DNA of 64,000 nucleotides from Lutraria lutraria (lineage: Eukaryota; Mollusca; Bivalvia; Venerida; Mactridae): the NCBI GenBank assembly GCA_964023205.1, contig OZ026838.1:24021843-24085842 (forward strand). The letters are read 5' to 3'. The notes under the pieces were generated by a model. That model did not search any database. It had not been told where the DNA came from and worked only from the letters and a program-made list of their open reading frames with translations. A program made the translations under genes and the position numbers. Shown here one piece after another: positions 23,126 through 35,964 of this stretch. The stretch's first letter is position 1, and each line of letters starts with the position of its first letter.

Positions 23126-23817
23126 TCTTAGTACTCACCATCTACAAGCCAACAATTAATTGATTAATAATAATTTATAACTTAGATATTTGGAGAAGCA
23201 GACAGATCGAAGTATAAAAATGATATGAAATTGTGAATGCACAATGTACATGAATTTATAATGACTCTCGATTTCTTCACACAAAAACGGTTTGCACTAA
23301 TTACGAATGTTAATTGGAACAAGTCGTTCTTAATTGTGGTAAATATTGGCAATCAAAATCATCACAAACATTTTGAGTACGCACACAAGAATATACCAAA
23401 CCTTAGAAAAAAAAAATACGTACCAGTCATGTGAAAAAAATTGACGCAGATCAAAAGCAAATAACAACCGTGTTATACTTTAGTTGATAATCAGCCACCT
23501 CTGTTTATTTACTCAATGCAAACACATTTATAATTGTATATGCCTAAGGCGATTACACATTCCTGGTTCCTGTACCGTTAAATTGTTCATGTCCGAAGCG
23601 GAAACCAATATTTCTGCATACATAAATGATTCGACAATTGCCGCCTTAAGCGAACTTCACTGAATTTCGTTTGCAAGTGGTAATCTGCCATACCGATACG
23701 TACTTTTGACTGCAGTTTGGCGTTATAAGGAGTTGTCGTTCCTTAGAGGTAAAAAAACGTGGAAATTGCAGGGAAGGAAATTGAGGTGCCATTGCAGAGT
23801 GGTGACGTTACGAGAGG

Positions 23818-23961
23818 GAATACTGTACCGGTGTCTTGTTGGGACATATTAAAAAGCTCTCCTGGATGAGTAAAGTCAAAATTCTGCCTGAGCTTCATCA
23901 TAACCAGAAGTAGCTGGTCTTCAATACTCATGGATTCCGCACTGCTTACTTTGCGGGACAT
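23818..23961 (-). pseudogene. HTH_Tnp_4 N-terminal domain of the DDE_Tnp_4 transposase
   Basis: SIEDQLLLVMMKLRQNFDF then ELFNMSQQDTGTVF matches the HTH that precedes DDE_Tnp_4 domains. It starts at a Met at 23961 and loses similarity after about 50 residues. It probably belonged to the same gene as 22106-22620, now separated by about 1.2 kb that includes other repeats. Confidence 0.65.
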
Positions 23962-24113
23962 ATTAAATGGTCATTCAACAGGTACTAAGAACTTATAAAT
24001 CACACTGAATTGTTTTTCGCTAAGTCCATTATAATATATAAATCCATACTTTTTAGTGTTTTGTCTTGATTTATTTGCACTCATTACTATTGAAAATGTT
24101 CTTGTAACATGTC

Positions 24114-25261
24114 TTTTTAGCTATTAGGATCACTCACCGTCCGGCGTCGTACATCGTGCGGTGTGCGTCGTGCGTCGTGAAACTTTATGTTGTGACCACA
24201 CTAGGGGCCACATTTTTAGCCCAATTTTAGCAAAACTGGGTCAGAACGTTAATATCAACAAAATCTCGGACGAGTTACATATTGGGCCATTTGGGGTCAA
24301 AAACTAGGTCACCAGGGCCAAATAAGGGAAAACCTTGTGAACACTTTAGAAATCATTGTTTTGACTGCATCTTCATGAAACTTTGTCAGAATGTTTATTG
24401 CAATAATATGTAGGTCAAGGATGATAATGGGTCATTTCTGTAGCAGAATTAGGTCACTAGGGCAAATTGCTGGAAAACCTTGTGAACACTCTAGAAGTCA
24501 CTGTTTTGATTGGATGATCATGAAACCTTGTCAGAATGTTCGTCTTCATAATATCTTGGACGAGTTCGAACATGGGTCATCTTGGGTCAAAAAATTAGGT
24601 CGCTAGGTCAAATCTTATGAAAAACCATGTTAACACTGTAGATTTCACAGTTATTATTGGATCTTCACCAAACTTTGTCAAATCGTTTGTTTTAATGATA
24701 TAACGGCCAAGTATAAATATGGGTCATCTGGGGTCAATAACTAGGTCACCAGGTCAAATCTTAGGAAAACTTTGTTAACACTGTAGATGTCACAGTTTTA
24801 ATTGGATCTTCACCAAACCTTGTCAAAATGTTTGCCTCAATGATATGTGGGTGAAGGATGAACATGGTTCAGCCGGGTTCAAAAACTGGGTCACAAGGTC
24901 AAATCTTAGGTAAAAATCTTGTAAAAGCTCTTAATGTCATGGTTTTAATTGGATCTTGGCCAAACCTTGTCAGATTGTTTGTCTTAATGATATTAAGGAC
25001 AAGTTCAAATATGGGTCACCTAGGGTCAAAAACCAGGTCACAAGGTCAAATCTTAGGAAAACCTTATTAACACTGTAGATGTCAAATTTTGATCGTATCT
25101 TCACCAAACCTAATCAGACTGTTTGTCTTAATGATATGTAAGACAAATTGGTACATAGGTCGTCTGGGGTCAAAAACTAGGTCACCGGTTCAAAACAATG
25201 TTTTAATGAGTGAACAGTGATTGTCATGTGAGCGATATAGGGCCATCTTGGCCCTCTTGTT
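24114..25261 (+). repeat. Family A repeat, copy A4
   Basis: CTTTTTAGCTATTAGGATCA: the 5' hairpin arm is deleted. It then has GTCCGGCGTCG, seven or so ~147-bp units and the 3' end GGCCATCTTGGCCCTCTTGTT. Confidence 0.88.
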
Positions 25262-26160
25262 ATTATATTTGACTGACATTCAACGTCAAACCATTTAGGC
25301 TGAATATTCGTGGAAATACGGCTTTGTCTTTTGCAACATTCTGCACTTTGATAGAGGATATCATTAAACTTGTCAACGAATTTGTCTATTCTACATCTTG
25401 AATCTAAAATCATATTTGTCATATCATTTACACTCTCTTGGGAAAGTATATTTAGCAAGTTTCTTCTATAACTATCTGAGTTTGTGTCGTCAAATACATA
25501 ACGCGTTCGTCTTACTGGTTCTCTGTTAATATTCCTGTTTAAGACACGATTGCATACGAGTTTGCATGTGTGAAGATTCCGATCTATCTTCAACTTTAAA
25601 GTGGCAAAGACAATTCCAAATACTATCAGTAACAATTAGGTAATCAATGACACTGCATCCGTTTGCACTTATGTAAGTAAAATGGCCAAGTGATTTATCG
25701 TCAAATACATGACCATTTGCTATACGCAGTATATAAGACTTGCATAGTTCTAGCAAGACTTGCATAGTTCTAGCAAGTCTTTGCCAAATGAATTAAGCTT
25801 CTTGTCACATGAGACTCTGGCTCCTATATTCATCAGTACAGAACAGTTCAAGATATGGTTCAATGTCAAATGAATTGCATTTACTATCTATGTAGTCAGG
25901 GTTATATGATGTTCTTGCATTTAGATCACCCAATATAAGCAGGTCAACCGTGTCATTTACTCTTAATTCAATAATTAACTCTGCCAATAATTGTATACCT
26001 TTCAAGTCACGGTCTGTATAAAATGGGGATAACTCTGGTGGTAGGTATGTAAGTACCAAAACAGTTTTGACTGTTCCACAAATGCTCATGAAATAATTGT
26101 ATACTATTTTGACATTTTCTCTCAATATTTACTTTGAATAACAACTTGTAACATTTAGTT
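25262..26160 (-). pseudogene. LINE AP-endonuclease fragment
   Basis: On the minus strand the open frame 25805-26125 has TYLPPELSPFY and LLILGDLNART, and the frame 25526-25765 has GHFTYISANGCSVIDYLIVT; both are apurinic endonuclease motifs of non-LTR retrotransposons (NxxD-type and SxIDYxxV-type blocks). The region to 25262 continues as the linker to the RT, which is missing. Frames change near 25790 and 25620. The fragment is cut off at the 3' side by family A copy A4. It may be the same clade as the elements at 61030-64000, which lack this part. Confidence 0.75.
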
Positions 26161-26407
26161 GACCTAATGATGCAACTCGATTGTATCAGACAAGGGCTGG
26201 TCTGCATAATGATTAGGCTTTGTTGTATTTGAAATTAAAGAAGATCAAAATAAACCACTAAAACATTTCTTTGTCCAATGGGACAAAGTGATTCTGATTT
26301 TCCCCAAATTTGCTTCTTTCGTGTGTTTTTTCCCTTTTCACCAGTATCCAACATCTTCCCCCATTCCTAAAAAACCCTGGATATAGTTGTGTTCTCTGTA
26401 TAACTTT

Positions 26408-27448
26408 ATTTTTAGCTCACCTGATTCATCAGGTGAGCTTTTAGGATCGGTGAATGTCCGGCGTCCGGCGTACGTCGTCCGTCCACAATTAGTTTGTTTA
26501 CACTCTAGCAACCGCAGCTCTTTACGAATCATGATTAAACTTGCTCACAATGTATATGGCCACAATGTCTCAGCTAAGTTCGATTATGGGCAAAATCTGA
26601 TAATAACTTCTAGAGTTATGGGCCCTTGAATTACAAAATTTGCTATATTTAGCTTGTTTACACTCTAGCGCCTTCATTTATTCACTAATCCTGATCATAT
26701 TTTCAGTAAAAGTGTATAACCAAAAGATCTTAGACAAGTTCGATTATGATCAATATCGGACCAGAACTTCAAGAGTTATGGGCCCTTGACTTAGAAAATT
26801 TACTATATTTGAGTTTGTTTACACTCTAGCGCATTCATTTATTCACCAATCCTAATCATATTTTCAGTAAATGTGTATAACCAAGAGAAGTTGGACAATT
26901 TTGATTATGGGCGGAATTGGACCAATACTTCAATAGTTATGGGCCCTTGACTTTGAAAATTTGCTATATTTTAGCTTGTTTACACTCTAGCACCTACATT
27001 TATTCACCAATCATAATAATATTTTCAGTAAATGAGTATAACCAAAAGATCTCAAACAAGTTTGATTATGGGCGGAATCGGACCACATCTTCAAGAGTTA
27101 CGGGCCCTTGACTTAGCAAATTTGCTATATTTTAGCTTGTTTACACTCTAGCCCCTTTATTTATTCACCGATCCTAATCATATTTACAATGAATTTGTAT
27201 GACCTGATGGTTTTGGACATGTTAAGTTATGGGTGGAATCTGACCACAACTTCAAGAGTTATGGACCCTTTGATTAGAAAATTTGCTACGTTTTAGCTTG
27301 TTTAACAGTATTATACCTTCATTGTTGGTTTTGATCTCAAAATCTACGCAAAAATTAGTTTTACAAGATGGAAACTATATTACCTGGTCATTGATTATTG
27401 GCCTTGGTTCTCAGGTGAGCGATAAAGGGCCAATGTGGCCCTTTTGTT
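26408..27448 (+). repeat. Shared-terminus repeat family B, copy B1
   Basis: The 5' end is TTTTTAGCTCACCTGATTCA with complement CAGGTGAGCT, then TTAGGATCGGTGAATGTCCGG. The core has five units of about 160 bp, each starting TTGTTTACACTCTAGC and ending GAGTTATGGGCCCTTG. The 3' end is GGTGAGCGATAAAGGGCC, AATGTGGCCCTTTTGTT. Ends match family A, the core does not. Confidence 0.85.
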
Positions 27449-27636
27449 TTTTTTGTAAGCTGATTTATTGTCATTAAATCTTTAACCTTTAAGTTTGCCA
27501 AAATATTACATTTGCTAAGCTTTAAGGGGTTGATAATAGGATGTGATATTTAAACGCTTCTCAAATTTTACTAGTGTGACGATAATCCTTTGATCAAATA
27601 AGTTATTCTTGATAGTTAGTTTATTAAGTTCTATAG

Positions 27637-28735
27637 TTTTTAGCTCACATGTCACAAAATGACAGGGTGAGCTTTTAGGATCAGTCCTATGTTTATGTTG
27701 TGAACACACTAGGGGCCACATTTTTAGCCCAATTTTAGCAAAACTGGGTCAGAACGTTACTGGGCCATTTGGGGTCAAAAACTAGGTCACCAGGGCCAAA
27801 TAAGGCAAAACCTTGTGAACACTTTAGAAATCACTGTTTTGATTAGATCTTCATGAAACTTTGTCAGAATGTTTTTTCAATAATATGTAGGTCAAGTTTG
27901 ATAATGGGTCATTTCTGTAGTAAAACTAGGTCACTAGGGCAAATTGCTGGAAAACCTTGTGAACACTCTAGAAGTCACTGTTTTGATTGGATCATCATGA
28001 ATCCTTGTCAGAATGTTTGTCTTCGTAATATCTTGGACGAGTTTGAACATGGGTCATCTTGGGTCAAAAACTAGGTCGCTAGGTCAAATCTTATGAAAAA
28101 CCATGTTAACACTATAGATTTCACAGTTATAATTGGATCTTCACCAAACTTTGTCAGAATGTTTGCCTCAATGATATGTGGGTCAAGGCCGAACATGGGC
28201 CAGCCGGGGTCAAAAGCTGTGTCATCAGGTCAAATCTTAGGTAAAAATCTTGTAAAAGCCGTAAATGTCATGGTTTTTAGTGTATCTTGGCCAAACTTTG
28301 TCAGATTCTTCGTCTTAATGATATTAAGAACAAGTTTAAATATGGGTCACCTGGGTTGAAAAACTAGGTCACAAGGTCAAATCTTGGGAAAACCTTATTA
28401 ACACTGTAGATGTCAAATTTTGATTGTATCTTCACCAAACCTTGTCAGAATGTTTGTCTTAATGATATGTAAGACATATTCGAACATAGGTCATCTGGGG
28501 TTAAAAACTAGGTCACTAGGTCAAATCTTAGGAAAACCTTGTCTATGCTGTAGTTTTCATGGTTTTGATTGGATCTTCACCAAACCTTGTCAGAATGTTT
28601 GTTATTTATATGTAGGACAAGTTTTAACATGGGTCATCTTGGGTAAAAAATTAAGTCACCGGTTCAAAACAATGTTTTAATGAGTGAACAGTGATTGTCA
28701 TGTGAGCGATATAGGGCCATCTTGGCCCTCTTGTT
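27637..28735 (+). repeat. Family A repeat, copy A5
   Basis: TTTTTAGCTCACATGTCAC, GGTGAGCTTTTAGGATCA, ~147-bp units, then the 3' hairpin and CTTGTT. Both ends are present; part of the GTCCGGCG segment is deleted. Confidence 0.88.
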
Positions 28736-29014
28736 ATGTTAGCGCTACTTAATTTATATATTTTGCATACATAGCAATGAATAGTGGTGTTTGAGTGCTT
28801 AGCTTCTTATGGATCTATAAGTTTCTGTTGTTTATTTCATTATTTAGCCTTACAATTTTTATGTGTGTCTGTTGGTAGTATTCGGTCCAGTTTTGACTAT
28901 TGCAATAATGTTGTTAATGCTGAATATACTTTAAGAAGAAGATAAGAGAACAAAGAAAGAGGAGAGAAAGTGATACTATAGCAAAAGATAGTTTTAACAT
29001 TTAAAATCAGAGGT

Positions 29015-29850
29015 TATCTTATGTATTTTATTGTATTTCCAGGCTATGTCCTGAGATTTGTTGTATTTCCAGGCTATGTCCTGAGATTTGTTGTATTTCC
29101 AGGCTATGTCCTGAGATTTATTGTATTTCCAGGCTTTGTCCTGAGATTTGTTGTATTTCCAGTCTTTGTCCTGAGATTTGTTGTATTTCTAGTCTTTGTC
29201 CTGAGATTTGTATATTTCCAGGCTTTGTCCTGAGATTTGTTGTATTTCCAGGCTTTGTCCTGAGATTTGTATATTTCCAGTCTTTGTCCTGAGATTTGTA
29301 TATTTCCAGGCTTTGTCCTGAGATTTGTTGTATTTCCAGGCTTTGTCCTGAGATTTGTTGTATTTCCAGTCTTTGTCCTGAGATTTGTTGTATTTCCAGT
29401 CTTTGTCCTGAGATTTGTATATTTCCAGGCTTTGTCCTGAGATTTGTTGTATTTCCAGTCTTTGTCCTGAGATTTGTTGTATTTCCAGTCTTTGTCCTGA
29501 GATTTGTATATTTCCAGGCTTTGTCCTGAGATTTGTTGTATTTCCAGGCTTTGTCCTGAGATTTGTATATTTCTGGGCTTTAAGTCCTGAGATTTGTATA
29601 TTCCAGGCTTAGACCTGAGATTTGTTGTATTTTCAGGCTTTGTCCTGTGATTTGTATATTCCAGGCTTAGTCCTGAGATTTGTTGTATTTCCAGGCTTTG
29701 TCCTGAGTTCCGTATATTTCCAGACTTGGTACGGGTATTTGTATGTGTCTAGGCTTGGTCCGGGGATTTGTACTTTTCTGGGCTTAGTCTTGAGATTTGT
29801 ATGTTTCTGGGTTCATCCAGAGATGTGTATGTTTCTGGGCTTAGTCCTGA
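29015..29850 (+). repeat. 30/29-bp minisatellite
   Basis: Over twenty tandem copies of TTTCCAGGCTTTGTCCTGAG plus ATTTGTTGTA (30 bp) or ATTTGTATA (29 bp). The two lengths are interspersed. Copies decay towards the right end. The array gives long open frames on the plus strand only because 30 is divisible by three. Confidence 0.95.
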
Positions 29851-30073
29851 GCATTAGAGGGTTATTGTTTAGTCCTGATTTGATACAGGCTTTGCCCTGT
29901 GTACATTGCATTTGCTGTTTCCAGACACAGTCTTGGGGAATTGTAGGTTTCCAAGCTTAAAGATGTTTCCTGAGGGATGATGTCTGTTAACAGCCCCTGC
30001 TATAGACGAAAGATAACAGCACTGGTATTTGACGTGTCTATTAAAATTCCGAACTAAGTCCTACAGAGTGCCA

Positions 30074-30281
30074 AGGTGAGTTTTTAGGATCAAGCTTTGT
30101 CCATCGTCCGTCGTCATCCATTGTCCGTCATTTACAATTTCTTTAAACAACATCTCCTCCAAAACCACTGAATCAATTTTAACAAAACTTCACAGGTGTG
30201 TTCCTTGCTTGAAGCTCTACCAAAATTGTTCGAAGAATTCCATTCCATGCAGAACTCTGGTTGCCATAGCAACCGGAAGGA
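30074..30281 (+). repeat. Shared-terminus repeat, variant D (3' interrupted)
   Basis: AGGTGAGTTTTTAGGATCA, then GTCCATCGTCCGTCGTC, then ACAACATCTCCTCCAAAACC. The head resembles families A and B; the core is different. The copy stops where B2 starts. Confidence 0.6.
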
Positions 30282-30985
30282 TTTTTTAGCTTACCTGATC
30301 AGGTGAGCTTTTAGGATCGTTGAATGTCCGGCGTCCGGCCACAATTAATTTGTTTACACTCTAGCATCCGCAGCTCTTAACGAATCTTGATTAAACTTGC
30401 TCACAATGTATATGACCACAATGTCTCGGCTAAGGTCGATTATGGGCAAAATCGGACGAAAACTTCTAGAGTTATGGGCCCTTGAATTACAAAATTTGCT
30501 ATATTTAGCTTGTTTACACTCTAGCGCATTCATTTATTCACCAATCCTAATCATATTTTCAGTAAATGTGTATAACCAAAAGATCTTGGACAAGCTTGAT
30601 TATGGGCGTATTCAGACCAGAACTTCAAGAGTTATGGGCCCTTGAATTTGAAAATTTGCTATATTTTAGCTTGTTTACACTCTAGCGCCTTCATTTATTC
30701 ACCGATCCTAATCATATTTGCAATGAATGTGTATGACCTGATGGTTTTGGACAAGTTCAGTTATGTGTGGAATCTGACCACAACTTCAAGAGTTATGGGC
30801 CCTTGGATTAGAAGATTTGCTACGTTTTAGCTTACAAGTTTAACAGTATTATGCCTTCATTGTTGGTTCTGATCTTAAAATCTACGTAAAAATGACTTTT
30901 ACGAGATGGAAACTATATTACCTGGTCATTAATTATTGGCCTTTTTCTCAGGTGAGCGATAAAGGGCCAATGTGGCCCTCTTGTT
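30282..30985 (+). repeat. Family B repeat, copy B2
   Basis: TTTTTTAGCTTACCTGATCA with GGTGAGCTTTTAGGATCG, three ~160-bp core units, and the end AGGGCCAATGTGGCCCTCTT GTT. It is shorter than B1 by about two units. Confidence 0.85.
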
Positions 30986-31928
30986 TATTGTATTTTAGAT
31001 GAAATTACTTTTGCGTGATATGTTTGTTTATATGTGAGAGGTGGTGACAGGTCTTCTTTTTCATGACAATTTCCTTAACTTTAGTCTTAGTGAACAATGT
31101 TCCTCTTCATGAGGAGAAATTGTCCATTGTAATCATGGATGATGTTTCTAGTATTTGTAATAAAAATAATGTACCCGATGCAGCCCAGAGGGCTCATTCT
31201 CGTGACCTACTGCTTGCAAGTCAGAGGCTCTACAAACTGAGTTAATTTGGCTGCTTTGTAGTCCAGCCATTTTATAAATATAAAACACCACCCAGCTACA
31301 TTTTCAACGTGTATGTCACAAGGCTTGCATTACTTATTCTACTTTTAGATTTCATAAACGAATTCGGAAGGGCCATCCTCTCAGGCTTACAAAGAAAAAA
31401 CGTTCTGTAGGTATAAAACATGCTTCTGTACTGATATGAGCATGAATTATTCTATAATTCTAACATTCTTTTTCTGAAAGGTGTATTTTATGTTTTGTTT
31501 CTGGTCACGAGGTATGTTTGAATGCAACAATAAATTGGAATCTAGTTCATTTATGCTAACATATAATGGAACAGTTTATTTATATATACATACTTAATTA
31601 TTTTAGTATTGTATGAACTAACTGTAATAGAATATTGACCTAGCCTTACTTATTCGGCTTTTTGGTTGGTCCGATTTCTTTAACGAATCAGGAAGGGCCA
31701 TCCTCTCAGCCTGCATGGGACGGGGCCAAATTGAAAAAGTGTCTCACCGTCACAAACAAAATAGACTAAATAGTGACCCTCATCTTGTTATTACTATCCA
31801 AATATTCTTACAGCCATGCATTCCTAACCTGATACTTACATAATGTTACATTTTGTATCTAGTTTGGTTATTGTTTACTGTATTTCATACATTAAATTAT
31901 ACAAATATCCCTTTATCACAAATTAGAA
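30986..31928. other. No feature recognised
   Basis: A 60-codon open frame at 31063-31245 has no recognisable motif and AT-rich codon use. The phrase GGAAGGGCCATCCTCTCAG occurs twice (about 31366 and 31691), suggesting decayed repeats. Confidence 0.45.
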
Positions 31929-32093
31929 ATACAGTACAACCTCTCCTGAGTGGCCCTCTGTAGAGCAATAACCTCTCTATAACAACACCTTCCCTTTCCC
32001 TAAGCTGATATTTACTATAAATTAAACCTCTGAACAATGGCCAGTATTTGCAGTTCCCACAGGGTGTGGCCTTGCAGAGGTTGGTGTTTTTGC
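31929..32093. mobile_element. AACCTCTCC-type MITE
   Basis: Left end ACAGTACAACCTCTCCTGAG TGGCCC; the right side CCTTGCAGAGGTTGG is a weak complement. Similar elements are at 37046, 46740 and 52733. Confidence 0.55.
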
Positions 32094-32925
32094 TGATGAA
32101 TATTCATATTTTCACAATATTGCATGCTGTATTGCATTAGACATGAATTATATTTCAAGACCATGTTTGGACTATTTTTACAATAATAAACATAAAGTTC
32201 AGTTGTTTAGGCTAAACCTGATATATCGGTATGCTGAAAAAATATATATATTGTCTGGCCGATATCGCAATATATAAACTATATAACTATAAAACCTCCC
32301 AGGTCTATTATACAGTATACATTTATTGTCAATTAACATAGAAATATGACAGAAATTCTGTTGAAAGTAGTTTCTTCAAAGTCATAAATAGACCATTTTA
32401 CATAATAATAATTATGTAAATGCAAATTAGAGTGAACCAATTAGGCCATCCTTACTATATATTTTGTTTGGAGTTACACTACCTATACTCGCCCAAAACA
32501 GTCTTTTTTTGTCTCTATAATAATTATGTTAAGAGTTACTTCCCTTGAAAATGGTGGAAACATCTTTTTAATTTTTAAAATAATTTAATTTTGGCAGTGA
32601 AGGAGGCGGGACATGGATTTATTTTGGTGACAGACTTTATAAATATGAAAACGCAAATAAAGAACTTGTCAGTCAAGAACATCTTAAAAACACCAAATTT
32701 TGCACTTGCAGAAATAAAGACGTATAGAGGAGTTCCTAGCTGAGATGCTTGGTCAGTTGATTAATAGCACAAAGTGAATACAGCTACTCCCTATTTCTTC
32801 ACATAAATTGTTTAATCTGGTTTAGAGGCAAATGTATTAAAAATATGTGTAGAACATTATGTATTTGGCCTTTCTTATTCAACATACTCTAACAGTATTG
32901 GTGTAAATTAATTGGCTGTGAATGA

Positions 32926-32990
32926 CCAGCTGGATTAGCTCAGTTGGTAGAGCATCTGACTTAATTGCAAGCAGGAGGCCATGCACATGG
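32926..32990 (+). repeat. tRNA-like fragment, probably a SINE head
   Basis: TGGATTAGCTCAGTTGGTAG followed by AGCATCTGACTT is the acceptor/D-arm and box A region of a tRNA, but the anticodon arm and T-arm do not follow. It cannot be a functional tRNA. Confidence 0.5.
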
Positions 32991-35964
32991 TACATTATTT
33001 TCCTCCTATTACAATAGTATAAATGTTAAAATGACAATGTTGATACATGTACTGATTTGATTTATTGGTTATTTCGATTACCATCAGGATCTGTTTCGTT
33101 TTGATTGTTTACAATGGGTAACAAATGTTAAGCAGAAAAACATGAGGTGATATTATGCAGATTACCATATTAAATTCTTGCTTTGTATTGGATGCATTTT
33201 CCAAAAGGGGGGTGTTTATTGTGACCCTATCTTACAAAAAAAAATCTGAGTCCTTATGATTTTTGTTGGCAAAAAAGAAGGGGCGTTTATTAGGGGGAAT
33301 ATGGTATATTTTGAAGAACTATTTTCTTAAAAGGTGGGTACTATCTTGTACAAATTTAACTTAATTATCAACTAATTGTGTACTTTATTTCAATATAGTT
33401 GTCTGCATTATATATAATATACTATTTAGCTATTTTGTAACATATACAGCTGTTTTGTATATAAATATTTTTTAATTGGAATAGCTATTTTGACTTTATA
33501 GCTAACTTCTGATATTAGATATATGAATTTTCCTTTGATGTAATGAATTAAGTTCTAGCTAATTGATAAGGGATAATTGAGGAAGGGATGACATTAACTA
33601 CCAGCCTGATATTCATATTATTTGGATGGATAGTAAGGAATAGAGAATTTTTTACCCACTTGGATACCATACCCTCTGTGTAGTATTTAAAACAATGTTA
33701 AAAATAATATTATATCCCTAAAAGAAAAATTATACTGGTACCTTAAGGCAAAAAACAATTAACAGCTTACTTAATAGGGCCATAAAAATATAAAAAAAAT
33801 AAAAAGGATATTATATAAAAATATGTGGATAATAATATATTACAATTTGTACAAGTAAAATGTATTTCTACACAGAGGGATGATTTCATTTCAAATATTT
33901 AACATACAATAATACTCAAATTTTCCCCCTGTCCCGACCAGTGATGTTATTTTAGGACCAGGGAAAGGCAACAATAAATTAATCCGCCCCAGCTATTTAG
34001 TATTACAGGTACACATTTATGTATAATTGTCAGCATTTATTTACAATGATTCTAACGGTACTTGTTGTGCCTTAAAGGTATTTGTGTTTTGTATTGAGAC
34101 ATGATTTACATTTACAAAATAGAATTTCATTGGCTATATTTTACACACTGTCATCCATGATGTTGTAACCATGCCATTAATTGGCAGACACAGAGGGAAT
34201 TGTCCAATCAGATTCAATTATTTTTAGGAGGTAAACATGATTAGGTTATTGGCTGTGTAAAGAAATATTGCACTCTGAAACATTTAAAATAATTTTGAGA
34301 TTTAGCTGTTTTATAATTGTTTAAAAAGTGAATTTATTGGACTATGGATTTGTTGTGAGTAGTTTCTTTATGTATAAGTTCTTGTTGGCTGTTAAATAAT
34401 GATATTTTGCTGTATATTCTTGGATTTCTGTTTTACCAATGGAGGACTATGCACAGTACATACTTAAGCTAGGTTGTGTGGTGTTTGTAGATTGACAGGT
34501 GAAATCAAAATTGACTTTAAATCTTTTTGTGTTCCAAGTTTGTGTTTTAAACCTTTCAATTTATGGTGTTATCATATCAGATTATGGATTATGCTGATTT
34601 GGTTTGCCCCATAACCTTATTGCCAAAATGTGTGTGTAAGTCACATGGTTATATTTGTGTTATTAAATTAAATTGTATGATATAATAATATCATGCTAAC
34701 ATGTCTATTTTTTTTTTTTTCATATCAAACATTTCTGCTGTATTGGCCCTCATCAGTGATAATCAAATTTATTGTTTTTTATTTATTTATGCACTCAACA
34801 ACATCTACTAAATTTACAAAAAATGGATGATATTTAGTCTTAAACATTGTGTATTAACAAAAAAACAGGTTAACTTAATGAACACAACTTTTGGAACACA
34901 TTTACCTTGATGACAATTGGTAAATTTGTTACATGTGAATGTTTAAGCAGTAAACAAATTTTCGCCTACCGTAATGTGCATTGTGTTCCCACATAGTTCC
35001 CACATCTACAATATTAATCATGATGTTATTAAAGCCATAAGCACATTAGGTTTAAGAAAATGTAGTTATCACATATGAATATCCTATATTTAGAATTATT
35101 AGAACAAAAATATAAATATCTTCTATCAACTGATCAATGCTTGCTGAATTTGCCAAGCAAGATGTTTGCCAAGGGAGGTAAATATTGTAGATGTGCGAAC
35201 TATGTATTGGTACGATATGATACTATTAATTCATTAAACAAAAATTTGTAACAAAATCTCTTACTAGACATCAAACCTGGTTTCAATTATTGAACCGTAA
35301 ACATTATCAATTTTGATTGGCTATCAAAATTGAATGGGGTGTGTCAAATTCGTTGATTTCATGAGACGATAATGATCCGGCACTTTAATTGTTAATTGCT
35401 CAGCTTAAAAAACACAGTAGGTGTCATTTTCGAATTAACATTGCCGTCTTATTTGATGATGGATTTCAAGGTGGTTTTCGGTATTTTGTAGCGGAAATGT
35501 TAATCAAGTGAACCGTGCCTCAGAATTTTTATACTTGTTTTCATTGTTTATCTATGTCGTATTACGTAATAAACAGTGGGGTTCTGGGTACGGAATTTCT
35601 TTAAAGTCAAGTATCTAACAAACGGAAGACGTTATAAAAAAATGAGACATTAGGTTCCCTGCATTATACATTTTTAGTAATTTTAAGGATATTTGTTGTA
35701 ATATATTCCTTTATACAGAGTAGTTATTGTTGTTCAAAAATTTGTAAATTATGTGCAATATTGGTTTATAGAAGACCAATCAAATGTAATATTTGTTTAA
35801 AATTACTTGTAATGCACTTTATACAGAGGGTTTATTTTAGTATATAATTATGGTTTAGTTATTGGTGAAACTTGATTTGACCTGACATCCAAGCCAGATA
35901 CCTTAACTTTACAACATTAATAATTTATTATATCATACTAGAGCGCAACCTCCCAAGAGCAGCA
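32991..35964. other. Long AT-rich stretch without genes
   Basis: No conserved protein segment, structural RNA or complete repeat was recognised. At 33205-33300 there is a GGGGTGTTTATT / GGGGCGTTTATTAGGGGG pair, like decayed repeat ends. Confidence 0.5.

Noticed and set aside
24391..25070. Open frames of 66-115 codons inside family A repeats (also near 9976, 27853, 28093, 36517, 50138)
   Set aside because: The same phrases occur in every copy with indels that break frame; they are by-products of the tandem units.
29015..29850. CRISPR-like array
   Set aside because: The units are directly abutting without unique spacers, in a eukaryotic repeat-rich context; it is a minisatellite.
29021..29960. 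Open frames of 65-112 codons in three frames across the minisatellite
   Set aside because: They follow from a 30-bp unit without stops, not from a coding gene; frames shift with each 29-bp unit.
31063..31245. 60-codon open frame as a small gene
   Set aside because: No motif, no splice or start support, and AT-rich codon use like the surrounding sequence.
32926..32990. tRNA gene
   Set aside because: Only the 5' half resembles a tRNA; anticodon and T arms do not fold.
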